Part shown: piece after piece, positions 44,663 through 54,800 of the stretch
How positions within the stretch are numbered: position 1 is the first letter of the stretch
Layout of the letters: every line of letters begins with the position of its first letter
From: Pontibacter liquoris
GTDB lineage: Bacteria; Bacteroidota; Bacteroidia; Cytophagales; Hymenobacteraceae
Direction of reading: 5' to 3'
Assembly (NCBI RefSeq): GCF_022758235.1
Contig: NZ_JALEBG010000001.1
Span: forward strand, 620,001-684,000
DNA: 64,000 bases
Position numbers and translations under genes: made by a program
The notes under the pieces: generated by a model
What the model saw: only the letters and a program-made list of their open reading frames with translations
Told to the model about the DNA's origin: nothing
Database searches by the model: none

Positions 44663-45943
44663 ATGGAAAACAAGCAGATTAGGTATACCCCCCTTACCAA
44701 AGAAAAAGACCTGGATGTGCTGATCGGGGAAATTGGGGATGCCCGGGTGGTAATGCTGGGAGAGGGATCGCATGGCACATCAGAGTATTATACCTGGCGC
44801 ACAGCTATATCCAGGCGGCTGATCATGGAAAAGGGCTTCCGTTTTGTAGCCGTGGAGGGCGACTGGCCCGAGTGTTATGCCGTGAACCGCCTGATAAAAG
44901 GCTATCAGAATGCGGCCAGCAAGATAGCCGATGTGCTGCAGGTGTACCGGCGCTGGCCTACCTGGATGTGGGCCAATTGGGAGGTAGCGGCCCTGATAGA
45001 GTGGATGCGGGATTATAACAATGCCCGGGGCGTAAACGAAAAAGCAGGCTTTTATGGGCTGGATGTTTACAGCCTGTGGGAGTCGCTGGACCAGATCCTG
45101 AAATACCTGGAGCACAATGATGGACAGGCCGCCGAGGCTGCCCGCAATGCCATCAACTGCTTTGAGCCTTATAACCGCGACCCGCAGACCTATGCCCGCG
45201 CCACAGCCTTTGTACCCACCGACTGCGAGAACGAAGTGATCGAGATGCTGCAGCGGATATCAAAGCAACGCATTTTTGCCGAAGACCCCGAACAGGAATT
45301 CAATACCAGACAAAATGCGTTAGTAGCCACCAATGCGGAGCGTTATTACCGGGCCATGATCCGGGGAGGCGCCAGCTCGTGGAACGTGCGCGACAGCCAC
45401 ATGATGCTGACGCTGGACAATCTGCTGGCGTTTCACGGGCCTGAAAGCAAAGCGATCGTTTGGGAACATAACACGCACATTGGCGATGCCCGCGCCACAG
45501 ATATGGCTGATGACGGCATGTATAATATCGGGCAACTGGCCCGCGAGAAGTATGGCCGGGACCAGGTAAAGCTGGTCGGCTTTGGCACCTACCAGGGCTC
45601 TGTGATTGCTGGCAAGTCGTGGGGAGCACCGATGCAGAAGATGGAGGTGCCGCCTGCCACAAAAGGCAGCTGGGAAAGTATGCTGCACGAGATCAGCACC
45701 GAGGACAAGATCATCCTGATAAAACATTTGCGCGAGGCACCAGCCTTGCAGCATCGCATTGGTCACCGGGCTATTGGGGTGGTGTATGATCCTAAATTCG
45801 AGCAGTTCGGCAACTATGTCCCCTCTATTATTCCCGAGCGCTACGATGCCTTTGTATACTTCGACGAAACCGAAGCCGTGCATCCGCTCCACATGAAAAC
45901 CCGCGGCGGCAAAGAGCCCGAACTCTACCCCTGGAATTACTGA
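44663..45943 (+). CDS. Erythromycin esterase family protein
   Basis: A 426-residue member of the Ere superfamily. It has LGEGSHGTSEYYTWR (Glu34, His37, Glu41 among the conserved active-site residues), FVAVEGDWPECYAVNR with an acidic residue, NWEVAALIEWMRDYN, and VWEHNTHIGDARATDM with another catalytic-site His. EreA/EreB hydrolyse the macrolactone of erythromycin, but most chromosomal relatives like this one have other or unknown substrates. I therefore do not call it a resistance gene. It is monocistronic. Confidence 0.82.
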   Translation: MENKQIRYTPLTKEKDLDVLIGEIGDARVVMLGEGSHGTSEYYTWRTAISRRLIMEKGFRFVAVEGDWPECYAVNRLIKGYQNAASKIADVLQVYRRWPTWMWANWEVAALIEWMRDYNNARGVNEKAGFYGLDVYSLWESLDQILKYLEHNDGQAAEAARNAINCFEPYNRDPQTYARATAFVPTDCENEVIEMLQRISKQRIFAEDPEQEFNTRQNALVATNAERYYRAMIRGGASSWNVRDSHMMLTLDNLLAFHGPESKAIVWEHNTHIGDARATDMADDGMYNIGQLAREKYGRDQVKLVGFGTYQGSVIAGKSWGAPMQKMEVPPATKGSWESMLHEISTEDKIILIKHLREAPALQHRIGHRAIGVVYDPKFEQFGNYVPSIIPERYDAFVYFDETEAVHPLHMKTRGGKEPELYPWNY

Positions 45944-46310
45944 TTGGAGCGAGACAACTACAGCGGATCAGGTTTTACTTCTCCATTGGTTTGATGCCAG
46001 ATTAGCGTTTATAGGGGAGAATGCGGGGTGCACTTTGAAGTAAAATATAAGTAGCACTTTGTAGCACCGTATTTATACTAGATAGCAGCAGGAGAGGGGC
46101 ACCCGGAAATAAGCAAACTATACCTTGCTGGCGCTTTTAGTAAACTATAAAGATCATCTTTTCCTTCAAAAGTCACGAATCCATACTTGCCCTATCCCGG
46201 TTGTTTTTCTTTATCTCTTAAAACCGACATGTTCCCCGGCGGTTTTTGCAATTAACGTGTATGGTGATCCTATTTAAGGTTACCTTTACCTGCTTTTGTA
46301 ATCAGAAAAC
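45944..46310. other. 367-base spacer before GH30 gene
   Basis: AT-rich, with no gene seen. A TACCTTTA sequence at about 46282 is one base off a -7 box. No direct repeat or operator is evident. Confidence 0.5.
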
Positions 46311-47771
46311 ATGGGTATGACTCGTAAAAATAACTGCTTCTATACTTGCCTTTTTGCCGTTCTGCTGCTCTGCCATGTTAGCTGTAAAGAAAACAAGGAG
46401 ACGTATAAGCCGGATGCACCGGAGGTTCCTGCTTCTGAGCGCTCACAAGTAGCCTTCTGGCTAACCAACCCCGATAAATCAGTTCTGTTTGCCGAGCAAA
46501 AGGAGAGCCTCAACTTTACAGCTGTCTCTAACCAGAACCAAACGATCGAAATCGATACCACGCAGCTATTCCAAACGATTGACGGCTTTGGCTATACCCT
46601 GACGGGCGGCAGCGCTTATGTGATGAACCGGATGAATGCTGTGGAGAGGGCTGCTTTGCTAAAGGAGCTTTTTGCTACGGATGGCAAAAATATTGGTGTG
46701 AGTTATCTGCGCATCAGCATCGGCGCTTCTGATCTGAACGGACAGGTTTTTACCTATAATGATCTTTCGTCGGGGGAAACGGATCCTGAAATGCTCAGAT
46801 TCAGCTTGTCACGGGATAAAGCGGATCTCATTCCGGTGCTTAATGAGATTCTGGCCATAAATCCGGCAATCAAAATACTAGGCTCTCCCTGGACTGCACC
46901 GGAGTGGATGAAGACAAATAAAAGCTTTATCGGTGGAAGCTTAAAACCGGAATATTATGATGCGTACGCCCGGTATTTTGTAAAATACATCCAGGCAATG
47001 CAGGCAGAAGGTATCCGGATTGATGCCATTACGCTACAGAACGAGCCGCTAAACCCGAGCAATAACCCTAGTATGCTAATGTCGGCAGCAGAGCAGGCAC
47101 AATTTATCAAACAGCGTATTGGGCCAGCATTTCAGGTTGCCAACCTCAGCACCAAGATCATTCTCTATGATCATAATACAGACCGGATCGACTACCCGAT
47201 TTCCATTTTAAATGACCCCGAAGCCCGCAAGTATGTCGATGGGTCTGCTTTTCACTTGTATGCCGGCGGGATTCATGCCTTATCGGAGGTGCATACGGCG
47301 CACCCGGACAAGAACATTTATTTTACAGAGCAGTGGATCGGCGCGCCGGGTAATTTCAGCAGTGACCTGGCCTGGCATGTGAAGAATCTCCTCGTCGGGG
47401 CTACCCGAAACTGGAGCCGTACTGTTTTAGAGTGGAACCTGGCAGCCAATCCTGAGTTGGGGCCCCATACGGATGGTGGCTGCACGAGTTGTTTGCCTGC
47501 CGTTACGGTGAGCCGGGAAGGGCAGGTGACCCGCAACACGGCATACTATGTTGTGGCCCATGCTTCCAAGTTTGTGCGGCCTGGTTCTGTACGTGTAGCC
47601 ACCAACGTGCCCGGTGCCTTGCAAAATGTAGCGTTCCAGACGCCCGATGGGCAAAAGGTGCTGCTTGTGCTCAATGATAGCGGAACCACTCAGACCTTCA
47701 ATATTCGTTTCCGTGGCAAAGTGGCTGTTTCATCGCTAAAACCCGGTGCCGTGGGCACGTATGTCTGGTAG
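46311..47771 (+). CDS. Family 30 glycoside hydrolase lipoprotein
   Basis: A 486-residue retaining glycoside hydrolase with a lipoprotein signal (LLLCHVSC, lipidated Cys25). The beta-jelly-roll start QTIDGFGYTLTGGSAYVMN and the barrel show GH30: acid/base Glu245 in TLQNEPLNPS and nucleophile Glu340 in YFTEQWIGAPG. GH30 members cut beta-1,6-glucan, glucosylceramide or xylan; the neighbouring GH16/SusCD genes point to beta-1,6 branches of laminarin-like glucan (inference). It faces the GH16 gene across a terminator. Probably it is anchored on the cell surface or in the periplasm. Confidence 0.92.
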   Translation: MGMTRKNNCFYTCLFAVLLLCHVSCKENKETYKPDAPEVPASERSQVAFWLTNPDKSVLFAEQKESLNFTAVSNQNQTIEIDTTQLFQTIDGFGYTLTGGSAYVMNRMNAVERAALLKELFATDGKNIGVSYLRISIGASDLNGQVFTYNDLSSGETDPEMLRFSLSRDKADLIPVLNEILAINPAIKILGSPWTAPEWMKTNKSFIGGSLKPEYYDAYARYFVKYIQAMQAEGIRIDAITLQNEPLNPSNNPSMLMSAAEQAQFIKQRIGPAFQVANLSTKIILYDHNTDRIDYPISILNDPEARKYVDGSAFHLYAGGIHALSEVHTAHPDKNIYFTEQWIGAPGNFSSDLAWHVKNLLVGATRNWSRTVLEWNLAANPELGPHTDGGCTSCLPAVTVSREGQVTRNTAYYVVAHASKFVRPGSVRVATNVPGALQNVAFQTPDGQKVLLVLNDSGTTQTFNIRFRGKVAVSSLKPGAVGTYVW

Positions 47772-47810
47772 CTATCCTGCCATATTAAAGAGGAGTTGAC
47801 TATCAAGCAA

Positions 47811-47849
47811 AGAGGCCCTGCAAATCATGTGCAGGGTCTCTTCTTTTTT
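47811..47849. terminator. Terminator between convergent GH30 and GH16
   Basis: AGAGGCCCTGCA and TGCAGGGTCTCT arms with one mismatch and a TCTTTTTT tail on the plus strand. Confidence 0.85.
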
Positions 47850-47862
47850 GCTGGCTTACAAC

Positions 47863-48753
47863 TTATTTTTCAATCATTTTATACACGCGCACATAATCGA
47901 TTTCCATTGCTTGTGGGTATACACTTGGATCAACGCCCTGGGCGCCACCCCAGTTGCCACCTACGGCTATGTTCATCAGCAGGTGAAACTGCTTATTAAA
48001 AGGCCACACGGCGGATCCTTTGCCTTCGTTTACAAATGTCATCACCAACTCATCATCTATATAGCCTTTTATGGCATATGGTGTCCAGTCGATCCGGTAA
48101 ACATGAAATGCTGTACTGGCCGTCGGGATGATCCTGCTGTTGCCTTTCTGCGTATTCAGGGCATGGTTATAGGCTTCGGTATGTACCGTGATGTGTACAT
48201 TATTCTGGTCATAACCCACATGCTCCATGATATCGATCTCACCGGATTTAGGCCATCCGCCATAGGCCCAGTCGGTGGGGAGCATCCAGATCGCCGGCCA
48301 GGTACCCTTGCCTGTCGGAAGCTTTGCCTTTATCTCGAACCTACCGTAAAGGAAATCGCCTTTGCCTTTGCTTACCAGCCGGGCAGAGGAGTACTCTCTG
48401 CCGTTGGTACTTTCTTTGCGGGCGGTTATCGTTAGTTTACCATCTGCTACTTTCGCATTTTTATCGCTGTTGGTATAGTACTGCAGCTCGTTGTTGCCCC
48501 AGCCGTCACCGCCTATGTCATAGCCCCACTTGGCCGGATTAGGAACGCCACTGTAATCAAATTCATCAGCCCAAACAGGTGCAGTTTCAAAGGTCCAGCC
48601 TTTGTCAGTGGGAGGGCCCTGCGGCTTGGGAGTTGGCGCAGGCGGAAGATCAGAACCTCCTTTCTCGGAACAGGAGGCAAAAGTGAGCACGGGGCCAAGT
48701 ATGGCTATCAAAAGTAGGGACAGGTAGTTGTTTTTGACTTTTATGGGATGCAT
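47863..48753 (-). CDS. Family 16 glycoside hydrolase lipoprotein (laminarinase-like)
   Basis: A 296-residue endo-beta-glucanase of GH16. The lipobox gives Cys28; a Pro-rich linker leads into the jelly roll. The catalytic signature is GEIDIMEHVG (nucleophile Glu172, Asp174, acid/base Glu177), with the extra Met that marks laminarinase-type beta-1,3-glucanases. WADEFDYSG, WGNNELQYYT and WPAIWMLPTDWAYGGWP build the glucan cleft. The final gene of the SusCD locus, it is separated from the PKD protein by a hairpin, so it may be expressed at a lower or separately controlled level. Confidence 0.94.
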   Translation of the reverse strand: MHPIKVKNNYLSLLLIAILGPVLTFASCSEKGGSDLPPAPTPKPQGPPTDKGWTFETAPVWADEFDYSGVPNPAKWGYDIGGDGWGNNELQYYTNSDKNAKVADGKLTITARKESTNGREYSSARLVSKGKGDFLYGRFEIKAKLPTGKGTWPAIWMLPTDWAYGGWPKSGEIDIMEHVGYDQNNVHITVHTEAYNHALNTQKGNSRIIPTASTAFHVYRIDWTPYAIKGYIDDELVMTFVNEGKGSAVWPFNKQFHLLMNIAVGGNWGGAQGVDPSVYPQAMEIDYVRVYKMIEK

Positions 48754-48807
48754 ATTTTAAGTATGATAGCGGGTTAAGGAAGCTTTGTTGCTGCCTAATT
48801 TAGGCAT

Positions 48808-48843
48808 AAAAAAGCCGGAGTCATTTACGGCTCCGGCTTTTTT
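48808..48843 (-). terminator. Hairpin between the PKD protein and GH16 genes
   Basis: AAAAAAGCCGGAG and CTCCGGCTTTTTT form a stem of about 12 base pairs around an 11-base loop. It follows the PKD gene stop by 10 bases and precedes the GH16 start by 54. It could be an end-of-operon terminator with read-through to GH16. Confidence 0.82.
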
Positions 48844-48852
48844 AAGTAAGGG

Positions 48853-50283
48853 TTATTTTTCTAGCCTGAAATCATCCAGGAAGAAAATGCCGGGGATAAA
48901 GTTGCCTTCACCACCCACCTGAATTACAATTCTATCCAGGTCCTTTTTGTTCATTATTTCTGCAGCGCCAAAGTCAAAGGTGAGCTCCACCCATCTGTCA
49001 AGCTGGTCTACCTGCTGCTTGATCTCTACCTGGTTTACCCATGGCTGAGCCGAGGTGCCATCCTGCAGCTTAATAGAAACCTGCTTCAGCAGATTCTTGT
49101 TAGCCCAGTCTTCGCCGGCGGCAGTTGTAAAGTCATTGTAGCCGGGTACGTATACTTTGATTTTGAATACATGGCGTTTGGTGAGGTCAAACTTATAGGC
49201 AAAATCTGCAAACATGTTTGCAAACTCAAAAGGCTGACCGTCCTTTTTTACATACATGGCTACCTTGGCAGACGTGTTGATCGGCACCGGCGCCGGGTTA
49301 TCGTAGCTTTCTACCAGGGTTAAGGCTTCGGTTTTCCAAGTTAAATTACCATCCACATCAAAATTATCGGCTATATCCTCCATTTTATATGGTTTTGGTT
49401 CTACCGGCCGGCTGTAGCCCTTTGGTACTAGGCGCAGCCACCAACCGTTTCCGGCGTTAGAGGCATCGGTGGTTTTAAGGTAGAGCTCATTCTCGGTCAG
49501 CTTCAGTATTTCGTAACGCGAGGCGCCGGTATAGTAAGCGATAAAGCCATTTTTAGAGAGGTCGAGGTACTTCTTACCGTTTTCCTCTACAATGCTCCAT
49601 GCCATACCTGTTGGCGGCGTATAAGGCAAAGTATAGTCTGCACTTTGCGCTTTGCCACCCAGTCCGGCAGCATTAGACCCGTTCACAAACGTATTGCCGT
49701 GGTTGTTGTAAGTATAAGCAAAGCCGTTCAGGTTAAAAGTCATTTCATCATCGTAAATGCCTTCGGCAGCCTTGTCGTTTGCTGGCGCAGACCACCACTC
49801 CGGCGTTGCTGCTCCTATAGGGCCTACGCCCATGTGCCCGGCATATTCCTTCTCAATAACCCAGGTTTTGCCTTCGGCCTTTTGGGCACCACCCGTTAAG
49901 AAGTTATAATCTTCTCTGTTGAGCATGGCTACATTGGTGTTCTGGATATGCACCGTTTTGGTGCTGGTAGCATAACCGCCATTGGTAAAGATGGTGAGTT
50001 TTACGGTGTAGTCACCTGCTACTGCATAGGCGCCGGTGGCCTGGTTACCAACGGCAGCTGCGCCATTTCCCAGGTCCCACATGGCTTTCATGGTGCCTGG
50101 AGTCTGGTTAGTGAAAACAACCATATTGGGGTTGTCGGTAGCAGGGGTAACCGTAAACTGCACCATCTCCGAAGTGGGCGCAGGCGCTAGCACAGCATCC
50201 GGATCGTCGGGGCTACAAGCGGTTACGAAACCGACAAACAGCGCCGCATATAAATAGTTGGAAATATTTCTTATAAACTTCAT
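48853..50283 (-). CDS. PKD-domain glycan-binding lipoprotein
   Basis: A 476-residue surface lipoprotein (signal ending FVTAC, Cys23). A PKD domain covers about residues 38-115 (VFTNQTPGTMKAMWDLGNGA, with the TYTVKLTI-like strand). The rest, 120-476, is a beta-rich region with many exposed Trp and Tyr (TPEWWSAPAND, NGWWLRLVPKG) and a C-terminal carbohydrate-binding-like sandwich ending FIPGIFFLDDFRLEK. Proteins in this position act as surface glycan-binding proteins (SusE/F-type) of polysaccharide loci. It is the third gene of the SusC-SusD unit, 16 bases after susD. Confidence 0.85.
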   Translation of the reverse strand: MKFIRNISNYLYAALFVGFVTACSPDDPDAVLAPAPTSEMVQFTVTPATDNPNMVVFTNQTPGTMKAMWDLGNGAAAVGNQATGAYAVAGDYTVKLTIFTNGGYATSTKTVHIQNTNVAMLNREDYNFLTGGAQKAEGKTWVIEKEYAGHMGVGPIGAATPEWWSAPANDKAAEGIYDDEMTFNLNGFAYTYNNHGNTFVNGSNAAGLGGKAQSADYTLPYTPPTGMAWSIVEENGKKYLDLSKNGFIAYYTGASRYEILKLTENELYLKTTDASNAGNGWWLRLVPKGYSRPVEPKPYKMEDIADNFDVDGNLTWKTEALTLVESYDNPAPVPINTSAKVAMYVKKDGQPFEFANMFADFAYKFDLTKRHVFKIKVYVPGYNDFTTAAGEDWANKNLLKQVSIKLQDGTSAQPWVNQVEIKQQVDQLDRWVELTFDFGAAEIMNKKDLDRIVIQVGGEGNFIPGIFFLDDFRLEK

Positions 50284-50299
50284 GATTACTTAGTTAAGA

Positions 50300-51805
50300 T
50301 TAATAGCCTGGGTTTTGAACAAGCTTTGTGTTGTTGAGCTCAGCCAGCGGAATTGGCAGTATTTCGTGCTTGCCCGCTATGAAGCCCTTCGATGCTAAAA
50401 CTGTTGCTGCTCTGCCGGTGCGAACCAGGTCATACCAGCGATGTCCTTCAGTTGCCAGCTCCAGGCGTCTCTCATTATAGATGTTCTCTAAAGAGGCTGT
50501 TACCGGGGCAAGGCCTACACGCGCCCGTACGGCATTGAGTAGGGCGGCAGCTCTCACCAGATCCCCACCACTATTGACAAGCGCCTCTGCTTCCATCAGG
50601 TACGTATCAGCCAGGCGGATTTCGATGTAGTCGTTCGGATAATTTAGGACTGCATCGCCACCGCCTGTGCTCAGCCACTTGGTTTTAGGGGCATACTTCT
50701 CGATAAAGTAACCTGTGTTCTGGTATCCTTTTTCGTAGGTAGCAGCGCCGGCTTGGGCTATACTATCAATGTTGGCAACGGTAGCCTTGTAGCGCGGATC
50801 GGGTTTCAGAACATTTACCAATTCGGGCGTAAGCGGGTTAAAGCCCCAGCCTGCCTGATAAACCGGGCCGGAGTAACCTCTTGGTCCGAACATCTGCACG
50901 CCCACGTTTCCTTCAAATCCGGGCCAGCTTCCCCAACCGCCATTGGCAACCGAAGTATGCACAATCTCCAGAATAGACTCGCTGTTAAATTTATTATCAG
51001 GGCTGAAGATAGCCGCATAGTTGGCGAGCAGGTGGTAGCCATACTTGCTGGTGCCACCAGGTGTGCCATTTACTTCTATTAATTGTGCGGCAGCATCAGG
51101 CCACTTTTTCTCATACAGGTATACTTTCCCCAGCAATGCTTTGCCGGTGCCCTGCGTAGCACGGCCGCCTTCGGTAGCAGCAGTAACGGTTACCGGTAAA
51201 TCCGGAAGGGCTTCGTTCAGGTCTTTTTCGATCTGGGCATACACCTCCTCAGGGCTGGCCTGGGTTACGTTGTATATCTCGCTGGTAGAGAGCGGTGCTG
51301 TGAAAAGAGGTACATTCTTAAACAGACGTACCAGGTCAAAGTAATAATAGGCCCGCAAAAACTTAGCCTCGGCAATATACCGTGCGCTGGTAGCCTGGTC
51401 TAACCCTGGAATGCCTGCCTGTAACTTTTCCAGTAGCGTATTGGCTCTGGATACACCGGTAAAGTTTCTTCGCCAGAATTCTTCCTGTGGCCCCAGGGCA
51501 GGGTCCAGGGTATAGTTGTTCCATACCTGCCAGGTGTTCATGTCAGAAGAGCTACCGCCCCCGGCATACACATCATCCGAAGCCGAATTGATAGCGCCCA
51601 CATTGTGGTAGGTGTTTCCGGCTTCCCAACCCAGCGGGTCATAAGCTGCCACTAATCCGGCAAACGCCTCTTCCGGGTTTTTATAATAAGTAGACTCCAG
51701 AACAGTGCCTCTCGGGTCCACGTCCAGGTAATCTTTGTCGCAGGCGCTAAGCAACGGAAGGCTTAAAGCTGCAATAAGTATGTATTTTTTATATGTCGAT
51801 TTCAT
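50300..51805 (-). CDS. SusD/RagB-family glycan-binding lipoprotein
   Basis: A 501-residue outer-membrane lipoprotein (LPLLSAC, Cys22) with the family start DKDYLDVDPRGTVLESTYY and the helical TPR-like core. It ends with the conserved NAVRARVGLAPV...YNERRLELATEGHRWYDLVRTG stretch and IPLAELNNTKLVQNPGY. SusD caps the SusC transporter and binds the incoming oligosaccharide at the surface. It lies 18 bases downstream of the SusC-like gene. Length and signature residues are normal. Confidence 0.95.
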   Translation of the reverse strand: MKSTYKKYILIAALSLPLLSACDKDYLDVDPRGTVLESTYYKNPEEAFAGLVAAYDPLGWEAGNTYHNVGAINSASDDVYAGGGSSSDMNTWQVWNNYTLDPALGPQEEFWRRNFTGVSRANTLLEKLQAGIPGLDQATSARYIAEAKFLRAYYYFDLVRLFKNVPLFTAPLSTSEIYNVTQASPEEVYAQIEKDLNEALPDLPVTVTAATEGGRATQGTGKALLGKVYLYEKKWPDAAAQLIEVNGTPGGTSKYGYHLLANYAAIFSPDNKFNSESILEIVHTSVANGGWGSWPGFEGNVGVQMFGPRGYSGPVYQAGWGFNPLTPELVNVLKPDPRYKATVANIDSIAQAGAATYEKGYQNTGYFIEKYAPKTKWLSTGGGDAVLNYPNDYIEIRLADTYLMEAEALVNSGGDLVRAAALLNAVRARVGLAPVTASLENIYNERRLELATEGHRWYDLVRTGRAATVLASKGFIAGKHEILPIPLAELNNTKLVQNPGY

Positions 51806-51823
51806 TTTACGAACTTTAAAGTA

Positions 51824-54800
51824 TTAAAACCCAACATTTACACCTAACATATAGGAGCGCGACTGTGGGTAAAATGCACGGTCGATGCCCAGGCTGCCAC
51901 CACCGATCTCAGGGTCGTAGCCGGTGTATTCTGTAAAGGTGATAAGGTTGTTGCTGCTGGCATAAACACGCAGTTTCTGCATGTGCCATTTTTCTGTAAG
52001 CGCCTGTGGCAAGGTATAACCCAACTGCAGCGTCTTGATGCGGAAATAATCACCGTCTTCGAGGTAAAAATCAGAAGGGTTGGTGAAGTTCTTGTTCGAA
52101 TCTTCCGTTGTTAATCTTGGGAATGTGTTAGAAGTGCCTTCTCCTGTCCAGCGGCCCAGGGCAGCTTTCTGGAAGTTAGCTGACGGAATATCCAGGCGGC
52201 GTAAGCCCTGGAAGATCTTGTTGCCAGCCACACCTTGTCCGAAGATGAGCAGGTCGAAGTTTTTCCAGGCAGCATTCAGCGTAATACCATACGTCCAGTC
52301 CGGAAGCGGGCTACCCAGGAAAGTGCGGTCGCTTTCATCTATTTTGCCATCGTTGTTCGTGTCCGCCCATCGGAAATCACCTGGTTTGGCATTCGGCTGA
52401 ATTACGGTACCATCACCGTTTTTATAGTTTGCCACTTCTGCCTCGTTCTGGAAAATACCAAGGGTTTTAAAGCCATAGAACGCGCCAACCGGCTGCCCAA
52501 CGGCAGTGCGAGTAAGTGGGTAGGCAATATTCTGAACACCGGCGCCTCCGTCTAAGAATTCTTTTCCCTGGCCCAGGTAGGTAACTTCGTTCTGCAGGTA
52601 AGCCACGTTGCCATTCAGGCGGAAGTTAAGCTCGCCGATCTGTTTGCCATAACCTAACTCCAGCTCAATGCCTTTGTTTTCCATGTCGGCTACGTTGCCA
52701 AATGGCTGTCCGGTAGCACCTACATAACCTGGCAACTGAATGGGCTGTAAAATACCTGTTGTCTTCTTGTTAAACCAGTCGAACGTCAGGTTAAAGTCCT
52801 GGAAGATGGTTGCTTCGAAGCCTACGTTCGTCTGGCTTGTTTGCTCCCATTTCAGGTCAGGGTTGGCCGGTGCATTGGGGCTGTAACCTATGTAGTAGTT
52901 GTCATTACCAAAGGTATAATTTCGACCCGGGCCCACAGTGGAAACGAAGCGGAAGTTATCAATGGCATCGTTCCCCACTACGCCGTAAGAGCCACGCACC
53001 TTCAGGAAATTTACCAGATCGTTCTCTGGCCAGAAATTTTCACGGGAGGCAACCCAGCCAAGGGAAGCAGAAGGGAAGTAGCCATACTTGTTGTTGGCAC
53101 CAAATCTGGAAGAACCATCGCGGCGAATGATACCGGTGAACAGGTACTTCTCGTCGTAGTTATAGATCACACGGCCAAAAAGAGAGCTGATCGTGTGTTC
53201 AATTCCTTCATAAGCATCAGACGTTCTGTTGGCTGTCGGAACCTTTAAGTTAAAAGAAGCTTCATCGAAGCTGGTAGCAGGAATGTTGGAGAAGGAAATA
53301 TACGTGCCACTGCTGTTGTTGTCTTTATAAGCGCCTTGACCCAGCAAAGCAGTGAAGTTATGCTTGGCAATGGAGCGGGTATACGAAACGATATTTTCGA
53401 TGTTATAATCGAAGGCCATGTTTCGGTCGCGATTAAAGGCCGTCAGCTTGCTTTCAGTTGCAGCGTTCAGGTAATAGATCGGCCGGAAGCTTTCGCCGCC
53501 CCAATAAGCCAACTTGGTGCCCACGGTGGACCGGAACTTCAAGCCTTCGATCGGCTCCACTTCAGCAAAAGCATTGCCTACAAAGTTATCAGACCAGCCA
53601 TAGTTGCCCAGTTGCGTCTGGATATAAGCCAACGGGTTTGTCATTTCCTGCTGCACTTCAGTGGAGATGCCATACGGATACCCCAGCGCATTTCTCATCA
53701 CAGGCTTGTTGTTATAAACGCTTCCCGGATCTTCCAGAATAGCGGCATCCGTGATAAGGGCGGGCGTAACAGGATCGAGGTTGATAGCCGAGCTAAGCGG
53801 TCCGCCGAACTCGCTGTTGGTATTCAGGCCGCCCTGGCTTTTGATATGCGAGTAGCCCAGGTTCTGGCCTACTGTGATCCACTTGGCTAGTTTGTGGGTT
53901 GCGTTCAGGCGGATGTTGTATCTTTTGTAATTTGATATTTCTGGCGTAACGATGCCTTCCTGGTCCAGGTAGCCGAAAGAAGTATAAAAAGTGGATCTGT
54001 CGTTGCCGCCACTCAGGCTTATTTCGTGATTCTGGATGCGGGCATCATCATCAAATACCAGGTCCTGCCAGTTAGTGCCTTGCCCCAACGAACGCGGGTC
54101 TTCGTATTTGATAGGGCCACCGGCTGCTACAGATGCTTCATTTCGCAGCGTGGCATATTCGGTGGCATTCAGCAGGTCGAGTTTACGAACAGGTGCCTGT
54201 GTGCCATAGTAAGCATTATAGTTTACACGAATGCTACCTTCTTTCCCTTTTTTAGTAGTAACCAGAATAACACCGGCTGCACCCCGTGTACCGTAGATGG
54301 CCGCCGAGGCTGCATCTTTCAGCACCTCAATAGAGGCAATATCTGCCTGGTTCAGGTAATCGATGCCGCCGTTCACTACCACACCGTCCACTACATAAAG
54401 CGGGTCGTTGTTGTTGAGCGTGGTGATACCTCTAACCCGTACCGTTGCCGAGGCACCTGGTGCTCCGGAACTGGAAACAACAGTTACGCCCGAGGTTCTG
54501 CCCTGCAAGGCCTGCTCCACACGCGTTACTTGCTGGTTTTCGATGTCACTGGCTTTCAGGCTGGTGATAGCACCTGTTACCACGCTCTTCTTTTGCGTGC
54601 CATAGCCTACCACTACTACTTCTTCCAGCGCCTTTGCGTCAGTCTGCAGGGTAATGTTGATAGTAGTGCGGTTATTTATGGGTACTTCCTGGGTTATAAA
54701 CCCAATGTAAGATATAACCAGTGTGCCGCCTTCATCAGGCACAGTAAGCGAATACTCACCGGAAACGTTTGTAATAGCACCTGTTGTGGTGCCTTTAAGT

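Noticed and set aside
44663..45943. Acquired macrolide resistance gene
   Set aside because: Base and codon use look like the neighbours, and no mobile element adjoins; family membership alone does not show resistance.
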